Assembly: GCF_003265705.1 (NCBI RefSeq)
Contig: NW_020312867.1
Span: 4,925,307-4,989,306, forward strand
Direction: 5' to 3'
From: Callorhinus ursinus
Lineage: Eukaryota > Chordata > Mammalia > Carnivora > Otariidae
Length of the DNA stretch: 64,000 bases
Position numbers and translations under genes: made by a program
In this document: positions 57,720 through 64,000 of the stretch, piece by piece
Layout: every line of letters begins with the position of its first letter
Numbering within the stretch: the first letter of the stretch is position 1
The notes under the pieces: model-generated
Databases searched by the model: none
Told to the model about the DNA's origin: nothing
The model's input: only the letters and a program-made list of their open reading frames with translations

Positions 57720-57912
57720 GAGCTCTTAAAAATTACAAAATGTGCAATAAAATATTCCACAATAAGCATGAGTCAGTTGAATGAACTTATCAACAGACAC
57801 CATTAAGAAAGTGAAAAGGCAAGCCATAGACTGGGAAAAAAATATTTCCAAAACATACATCTGTTAAAGGACTTGTATCCAGAAAATGTGGTAAAATCAA
57901 AAACAAAGGGAG
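57720..57912 (+). repeat. Old L1M ORF2 fragment, part 1
   Basis: 'AAGGCAAGCCATAGACTGGG' and 'AAAGGACTTGTATCCAGAA' are L1 ORF2 sense text. It breaks off where the U6 copy begins and resumes near 59028. Confidence 0.8.
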
Positions 57913-57916
57913 ACCA

Positions 57917-58024
57917 GTGCTTGCTTTGGCAGCATATATCCTAAAATTGGAACAATACACAGAAGATTAGCATGGTCTCTGCACAAGGGTGACATGCAAA
58001 TTCGTGAAGCATTCCATATATTTT
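57917..58024 (+). pseudogene. RNU6: U6 snRNA pseudogene, full length
   Basis: U6 is the catalytic spliceosomal RNA. All 107 positions are represented: 'GTGCTTGCTTTGGCAGCATA', 'GAAGATTAGCATGG', 'ATGCAAATTCGTGAAGC', then the T-run. There are about ten changes from the usual sequence, including C-to-T changes in the 5' hairpin. The ACAGAGA box, read here as ACACAGA, is altered. No U6-type upstream promoter (TATA/PSE) is visible, so it is a retroposed pseudogene. A SINE starts just after its 3' end. Confidence 0.93.
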
Positions 58025-58030
58025 TTAAGA

Positions 58031-58233
58031 GTTTTTTTTTTAAGATTTTATTTATTTATTTTACAGAGAGATAGAGAGTTAGCAAGAGCAGAAACACAAG
58101 CAGGGAGGGTGGGAGAGGGAGAAGCAGGCTCCCCGTGGAGCAGGAAGCCCAATGCGGGGCTCGATCCCAGGACCCTGGGACCATGACCTGAGCCAAAGGC
58201 GGATGCTTAACGACTGAGCCACCGAGGCACCCC
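58031..58233 (-). repeat. CAN-SINE, first of a tandem pair
   Basis: Minus-strand, arctoid-type. The duplication 'TATTTTTTAAGA' (58019-58030 and 58234-58245) includes the U6 3' end. Confidence 0.94.
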
Positions 58234-58251
58234 TATTTTTTAAGACTTTTA

Positions 58252-58449
58252 TTTATTTTTTTAAGGTTTTTTAAAATTTATTTAACAGAGAGAGACACAG
58301 CGAGAGAGGGAACACAAGCAGGGGGAGTGGGAGAGAGAGAAGCAGGCTTCCCGCCAAGCAGAGAGCCCGATGTGGCTTGATCCCAGGACCCTGGGATCAT
58401 GACCTGAGCTGAAGGCAGATGCTTAACGACTGAGCCACCCAGGCGCCCC
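58252..58449 (-). repeat. CAN-SINE, second of a tandem pair
   Basis: Minus-strand, with 'ACACAAGCAGGGGGAGTGGG'. A perfect 16-bp duplication flanks it (58236-58251 and 58450-58465) and overlaps the first SINE's right duplication. Confidence 0.95.
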
Positions 58450-58465
58450 TTTTTTAAGACTTTTA

Positions 58466-58614
58466 AAGAAAAAAACAGCAAATGGGCAAAAAATAATGAT
58501 CATATGAAACATCCTATTTTGTGAGTTACTCAGTTTTATGGATTCTGAAATATTAGGTGAAATACAGTAATTAAATCTTTAAAAAAAATTTAAAAACCAA
58601 AAAGCCAATAGGAG
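58466..58614. other. Unassigned, possible L1 piece
   Basis: 'CAGCAAATGGGCAAAAAAT' resembles L1 ORF2 sense text. The rest is AT-rich and unassigned. Confidence 0.4.
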
Positions 58615-59027
58615 GCCAGCCTTGAAAATTCTCTGATCAGACAAAACCAGTTTAGTTATACCACAAAGCTTAATTTTGCTTATTTTACAAGATTAACTTG
58701 ACCAGGGTCATTTCTTGCTTATACCTTGGGAAATTATAAACAAAACTTAAACTGTTTGTCAAGATGGATATGAGGTAACTACTAACCAATTCTCTATCAC
58801 TTAAAAAAATTCTAATGTTATAAACAGTCACTGTGAAGAATAAACAGTCACTGCTTTCTCACTATATAAGCTACTTTATATACCCCTGAGCTTCATTCCA
58901 TGCTTTGGTTTCAGTGCTCTTGGTTTGCTAACTGTGTTTTTGGTATGTGCACAATAAACTTTAACTATTTACTACTTCAGTGTTTCACTGGTTTTACTTC
59001 TGTTATTTCTGAACTTTTGATAATGAT
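58615..59027 (+). mobile_element. Probable solo LTR, family unknown
   Basis: An LTR-like layout: TATATAAG at 58863-58870, AATAAA at 58953-58958 and a T-rich stretch after it. The block sits between two halves of an old L1. The edges are approximate and no viral genes are present. Confidence 0.5.
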
Positions 59028-59400
59028 AATATAAAGAATTCCTAATAATCTATAAAAAAAAAGAGAGAGAGAGAGAACAACCCAGTTAAAAAACTAAGCA
59101 AAGTCTGAAAACATCACAAAAGATATCCAAGTGGCCAACAAATATATGAAAAGGTGCTCAACATCATTCCTCGTCTAGGTAATGCAAATAAGAACCAAAA
59201 TGAGATACCACTCTACATGCTTGCCAGATTGGCTATAATTAAAAGACTGATAATATCAATTGTTGATGAATATATGGAATCACGGGAATGCTCATACATT
59301 GTGAATGGGAGTGCAAAATTATATAACCATTTTAGAAAACTGATTGGAGTTTCTAATGAAATTAAACATTTTCCAAAATTGATGTAGGAAATAAAAACCT
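59028..59400 (+). repeat. Old L1M ORF2 fragment, part 2
   Basis: 'CCAAGTGGCCAACAAATATA', 'GAAAAGGTGCTCAACATCAT' and 'GAATGGGAGTGCAAAATTAT' are L1 ORF2 C-terminal text. Confidence 0.85.
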
Positions 59401-60984
59401 CAGATGTAAGAAGCATAATGGATACTGAGCATATTAATAAACCTAAACCCATACCTAGATACATTACAGTGAAATCATCAAAACCTAAGGGAAGATATTA
59501 ACACAACCAGGAAGGTCTAGAAACAATGACCTACTCAGTAGTAATAAGAATCCCTAATGCCCTGATTGTGATCTTAAAATACTATTTCCCACTAAAAGAA
59601 ACTAGGATGTCCTAGAGAAATAGTTGATTCTAGATGTGGGACTGCAAAAGTATGAGGCAAATTTGGAAAATTTTGTTACACCATCTGGCAAGAAAGGTGT
59701 CAGCAACAACTGATTGTGCCAAAAGGACTAAAGAAACAACTTAGGGGCGCCTGGGTAGCTCAGTCGTTAAGCATCTGCCTTAGGCTCAGGTCATGATCCC
59801 AGGGTCCTGGGATTGTGCCCCGCATCGGGCTCCCTGCTCGGCGGGAAGCCTGCTTCTCCCTCTCCCACTCCCTCTGCTTGTGTTCCCTCTCTTGCTGTGT
59901 CTCTCTCTGTCAAATAAATAAATAAAATCTTAAAAAAAAAAGAGAGAAACAACTTAAAGAAGCTCTCACTGAGAAAAATGGGACAAATGGAGTGTCAATA
60001 TAAATAATACATGGAATGGAGTAAACTTGATTAAATATGCTAAAATCCTTGAGCTCATAATGATATTTTTAAAAACTGGTCAGTTTGGAGTATGATAGGA
60101 AACCAATTGATTATCTTGAATACTGGCAAATAAAGGAAATGAATCAAGCATTTATCCTGCCTGTCCTTTATGAATTGTACCACTGGGTAAGTAAATAGTA
60201 GATTTTTGAAAGCATCTCTTTACAGAAGTATTTCAGAAAATAAATAAAAAAGAAAGGATTAGAAAGTCATGTTTCTAGTCCTCAATGAATTAATGAATCT
60301 AGTAAAACAGCATCAATGGCTGCTAACACCACCAAAAAAAGGGACAATCAGGCAACTACACATAATGGGTAGTCTTGTCAAAGGCATCAAACCTGAGTCT
60401 GATCAAGCCTCTGTATCTAGCTGCTAATTTTTAGGCAATACAGAGGACACAGTACAATGCTGAACTGCACCTTGAACATGAAAATGGTAAAATCCAAGAC
60501 TGTGGGAATTCTACAAGTCAAATGGACCAGGTTCTTCAACAGATAAACTCTAAGGAAAAGAGAGGGATGAGAAAATAAATTAAAAGAGATTTAAAGACTA
60601 AACTGTAGTATCACACACAAAGGTAATAAGACTATAAAAATGCAAGGAAATGACTACTATAAAAGTCTGGAGAGTAGTTATTTTTGAGAGGAGGAAGGTG
60701 ATTATGACTGGCATGAGGTACAAGGAGGGCTCCTAAGGGAACTAACAAAGTTTTATTTCTTGACCTGGTACTCATTAAAAAGGAGTTCACTTTATAATAA
60801 TTCATTAAACTCAGTATGTATGTGGGGGGGTTCTGCATCTGTGTTTTATTTTATTATAAAAACCATTAAAAACAAATATAAAACAACCAGAGATGGTTGC
60901 ACAACACAGTAAATATACTAAAACCACTGAAATATAAACATTAAAATGGTTAGTTATTTACATAAGTTATGTGAAAGCAGATTG
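59401..60984 (+). other. Probable old L1M 3' UTR, otherwise unassigned
   Basis: It follows the ORF2 remnant without a break and has the composition of an old L1 3' UTR, but I could not match it to a subfamily. One SINE lies inside. No gene is seen. Confidence 0.35.
59744..59942 (+). repeat. CAN-SINE, arctoid-type
   Basis: Full-length plus-strand copy. 'AGAAACAACTTA' is duplicated (59732-59743 and 59945-59956). Confidence 0.95.
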
Positions 60985-62511
60985 GTTTCTTTTTTAAAAT
61001 TTAAACTCAATTAATTAACATATAGTGTATTATTAGTTTCAGAGGTAGAGTTCAGGGATTCGTCAGTCTTGCATAATACGCAGCGCTTATTACATCACGT
61101 GCCCTCCTTAATGTCCATCACCGAGTTACCCCATGCCCCCACCACCTTCCCCTCCAGCAGTCCTCAGTTTGTTTCCTATGATTAAGAGTCTCTTATGGTT
61201 TATCTCCCTCTCTGATTACATCTTGTTTTAATTTTTTCCTTCCCTTCCCCTGTGATCCTCTGTTGTTTCTTAAATTCCACATATGAGTGAAATTATATGA
61301 TAATTGTCTTTCTCTGATTGACTTATTTCACTTAGCATAATACCCTCTAGTTCCACCCACATCCTTGCAAATGGAAGATTTCACTTTTTGATGGCTAAGT
61401 AATATTCCATTGTATATTTATATACCACATCTTCTTCATCCATTCATCTGTCGGACATCTGGGCTCTTTCCATAGTTTGGCTGTTGTGGACATTGCTGCT
61501 ATAAACACTGGGGTGCAGATACCCCTTCAGATCACTACATTTGCATCTTTGTGGTATATACCTAGTAGTGCAATTGCTAGGTTGTAGGGTAGCTCTATTT
61601 TTAACTTTTTGAGGAACCTCCATACTGTTTTCCAGAGTGGCTGCACCGGCTTGCATTCCCACCAACAATGTAGGAGGGTTCCCCTTTCTCCACATCCTCA
61701 CCAACATCTGTTATTTCCTGACTTGTTGATTGTAGCCATTCTGACTGGTATGAGGTGGTATCTCATTGTGGCTTTGATTTGTATTTCCCTGATGCTGAGT
61801 GATTTTGAGCATTTTTTTCATGTGTCTGTTGGCCATTTGGATGTCTTCTTTGGAGAAATGTCTGTTCATGTCTTCTGCCCATTTCTTGACTGGATTATTT
61901 GTTCTTTGGGTGTTGAGTTTGATAAGTTCTTTATAGATTTTGGATACTAGCCCTTTATCTGATGAGACATTTGCAAATATCTTCTCCAATTCTGTAGGTT
62001 GTTTCTTGGTTTTGTCAACTGTTTCCTTTGCTGTGCAAAAGCTTTTTATCTTGATGAAGTCCCAATAGCTCATTTTTGCCTTTGTTTCCCTTGCCTTTGG
62101 AGACATGTCTAGCCAGAAGTTGCTGTGGCCGAGGTTGAAGTGGTTGCTGCCTGTGTTCTCCTCTAGGATTTTGATGGATCCCTGTCTCACATTTAGGTCT
62201 TTCATCCACTTTGAGTCTATTTTTGTGTATGGTGTAAGGAAATGGTCCAGTTTCATTCTTCTGCATGTGGCTGTCCAATTTTCCCAACACCATTTGTTGA
62301 AGAGATTGTCTTTTTTCCACTGGATGTTCTTTCCTGCTTTATCGAAGATTAGTTGACCATAGAGTTGAGGAGCCATTTCTGGGTTTTCTATTCTGATCTA
62401 TGTGTCTGTTTTTGTGCCAGTACCATACTGTCTTGATGATTACAGCTTTGTAATGGAGCTTGAAGTCTGGAATTGTGATGCCACCAGCTTTGGTTCTCTT
62501 GAAGTGGTAAT
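60985..62511 (-). mobile_element. 5'-truncated L1, antisense (about 1.5 kb)
   Basis: 3' UTR side at left ('AGTTTCAGAGGTAGAGTTCA', 'GCTTAGCATAATACCCTCTA'), ORF2 C-terminal half to the right, truncated near 62511. It appears younger than neighbouring L1s. A short possible duplication ('TATGTGAA', near 60968 and 62521) flanks it. Confidence 0.9.
61711..62376 (-). pseudogene. L1 ORF2 C-terminal fragment, 221 codons open
   Basis: An open stretch of the L1 ORF2 C-terminal part ('[20 protein letters not shown]', '[20 protein letters not shown]'). A frameshift near its end moves the rest to another frame (61444-61707, '[16 protein letters not shown]'). The endonuclease and polymerase domains are absent, so no activity is expected. 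Confidence 0.9.
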
Positions 62512-62524
62512 TTTTATGCTATGT

Positions 62525-63305
62525 GAATTATATACACATCATATCTTCTTTATCCATTCGTCTATTGATGGAAATTTGGGCTTCTTCCATATCTTGACTA
62601 TTGTAAATAATGCTGCAATAAACATAAGGGTGCATAAATCCTTTTGAATTAGTATTTTTCACTTATTTGGGTAAATACCCAGTAGCAGAATTGCTGGATC
62701 ATATGGTATTTCTATTTTTAATTTTATAAGGAACCTCCATACTGTTTTGCACAGTGATTGCCCCAATTTACATTTCCACCAACAGTGCATGAGGGCTCCC
62801 TTTTCTCCACATCCTTGCCAACATTTGTTATTTTTTATCTTTTTGATATTAGCCATTTTGACTGGGGTGAGGTGATATCTCATGGTGGTTGTGATTTGTA
62901 CTTTCCTGATGATTAATGAGGTTGAGCATCTTTTCATCTGTCTGTTGGCTATTGGTATGTCTTCTTTGGAAAAATGTTTATTCAGGCCCTCTGCCCACTT
63001 TTTAATCAGATTATTTGTTTGTTTAGTGTTGAGAACAAACTGGTGGTTGCCAGAGGGGGGTTGGTAGGATGATGGGCAAAATAGGTGAAGGGGATTAAGA
63101 GGTACACATTTTTAGTTATAAAATAAGTAAGTCATGGAGATGAAAAGTACAGAATGGGAAATATAGTCAATAACATTGTAATAATGTTGTATGATGACTA
63201 CACTTATCATGGTGAGCATTGAGTAATGCACAGAATTGTTGAATCAATATGTTGTACACCTAAAACTAATATAACATTGTATGTTAATTATACTTAAATT
63301 CTAAA
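62525..63305 (+). mobile_element. L1 insertion with 5' inversion (twin-priming type)
   Basis: 62525-63032 is antisense ORF2 and 63033-63305 is sense 3' UTR ('GAGAACAAACTGGTGGTTGC' to 'ACATTGTATGTTAATTATAC'). The join near 63032 skips a few hundred bases of L1. This is the usual outcome of twin priming. An A-poor tail and unclear duplication suggest it is old. Confidence 0.75.
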
Positions 63306-63412
63306 AATCTCAGAATTGAATTGAAAGTTGTAGTGAACCCTAAAATTAAGTTAAAATGAGAGCACATGAAGTATGATTAAAAATTATCTTTGCAAACTAA
63401 ATATCTACTTTT

Positions 63413-63600
63413 TTTTTAAAGACTTTATTTGTTTGACAGAGAGACACAGCAAGAGAAGGAACACAAGCAGGGGGAATGGGAGAGGGAGAAGCAGGCCTCC
63501 TGCTGAACAGGGAGCCCAACACGGGACTCAATCCCAGGACCCTGGGACCATGACCTGAGCTGAAGGCAGACACTTAATGACTGACCAACCCAGGCGCCCC
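63413..63600 (-). repeat. CAN-SINE, arctoid-type
   Basis: Minus-strand copy. A perfect 15-bp duplication flanks it (63398-63412 and 63601-63615). Confidence 0.96.
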
Positions 63601-63655
63601 TAAATATCTACTTTTAATTAAATGTTTTCTGTTGAGTTTTAAAAAAAAGATTGGT

Positions 63656-63785
63656 TAGGGACACCCGGGTGGCTCAGCCAGTTAAGTGGCTGCCTTCAGC
63701 TCGGGTCATGATCCTAAGGTCCTGGGATAGAGTCCCACATCGGGATCCTTGCTCAGCACAGAGCCTGATTTAAAAAAAAGAAAAA
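63656..63785 (+). repeat. CAN-SINE, shortened body
   Basis: The head 'CACCCGGGTGGCTCAG' is followed by the normal first half, which jumps from 'CAGAGCCTGATT' to an A-rich tail. The CT-rich part is missing. Flanks share 'GATTGGT'. Confidence 0.88.
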
Positions 63786-63789
63786 AATG

Positions 63790-64000
63790 ATTGGTAAAAT
63801 AAACTACAATATACCTACTCAGTGACATATAGAATGGCCAGAGTCTAGAAACACAGATTTATAAAAAAATCAGACAGTCACCCCCTTGGTTACTTCTTCT
63901 AGTTTAACAACAGAGGGGACAAAGAAACCAATGCCACAATCAACTGAGGCAATACACTACAGATGCATATGTTGGGATTGATGGAAATACTGCATTTATG
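63790..64000. other. Single-copy DNA to window end
   Basis: No gene or repeat is recognised. Confidence 0.4.

Noticed and set aside
57917..58024. Functional U6 gene
   Set aside because: Multiple changes in conserved positions and no upstream U6-type promoter elements.

Overview
This window looks like nuclear DNA of a caniform carnivore, most likely an arctoid (seal, bear or mustelid group). The main evidence is about 40 copies of the tRNA-derived CAN-SINE family, whose head reads 'GGGCGCCTGGGTGGCTCAG' and whose tail reads 'AAATAAATAAAATCTTT'. Many copies have the internal box 'ACACAAGCAGGGGGAGTGGG' that I associate with arctoids. Carnivore-type L1 elements of several ages are also present. 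The species cannot be fixed from the sequence alone.

I find no intact protein-coding gene. The window reads as intergenic or deep intronic DNA, and nearly all recognisable content is retrotransposed or transposed. Three retrocopies of cellular RNAs stand out. One is a cornichon-1 (CNIH1) processed pseudogene on + (2125-4281) that still carries a 534-bp GT...AG block resembling an unspliced intron. The second is an RPL39 retrocopy on - (33972-34654) whose reading frame is complete except for ATG to ACG at the start codon, and whose 3' end is fused to a CAN-SINE inside one shared target-site duplication. The third is a full-length U6 snRNA pseudogene (57917-58024).

Layout. 1-8 kb: an old, ORF1-less L1 on + with five SINEs and the CNIH1 retrocopy nested in it. 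8-10.5 kb: an older L1M with a MER5A-like element. 10.5-18.5 kb: mostly single-copy DNA with MIRs, a GGAA microsatellite holding an assembly gap, and the first copy of a 113-bp local duplication. 18.5-21.8 kb: a Tigger1-type DNA transposon (18688-21639, TA target site) inside an L2 and itself carrying three SINEs. 22-33 kb: L2 and MIR fragments, SINEs and single-copy DNA. 33.4-35.1 kb: the L1 tail insertion and the RPL39-SINE composite. 35.5-38 kb: one antisense L2 split by an L1M block and an ERV1-like solo LTR. 38-49.8 kb: SINEs, L2, MIR, a MaLR-type LTR, short L1 tails, and a local duplication around a second 10-N gap whose flanks overlap by 28 bp. 49.8-57 kb: a full-length L1 on - with 5' UTR, ORF1 and ORF2, inactivated. 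57-64 kb: old L1M cut by U6, two SINEs and an LTR; then a 5'-truncated L1 on - and an L1 with a twin-priming type inversion.

The elements do not form a pathway. What the window does give is a readable order of insertions through nested target-site duplications. I see no convincing evidence of an undescribed gene system. The points most worth checking are the intron-bearing CNIH1 copy, the RPL39-SINE chimera, two local duplications, and a possible minus-strand promoter, first exon and splice donor near 28.9 kb. Family names are assigned from recognised motifs, not from a database search.
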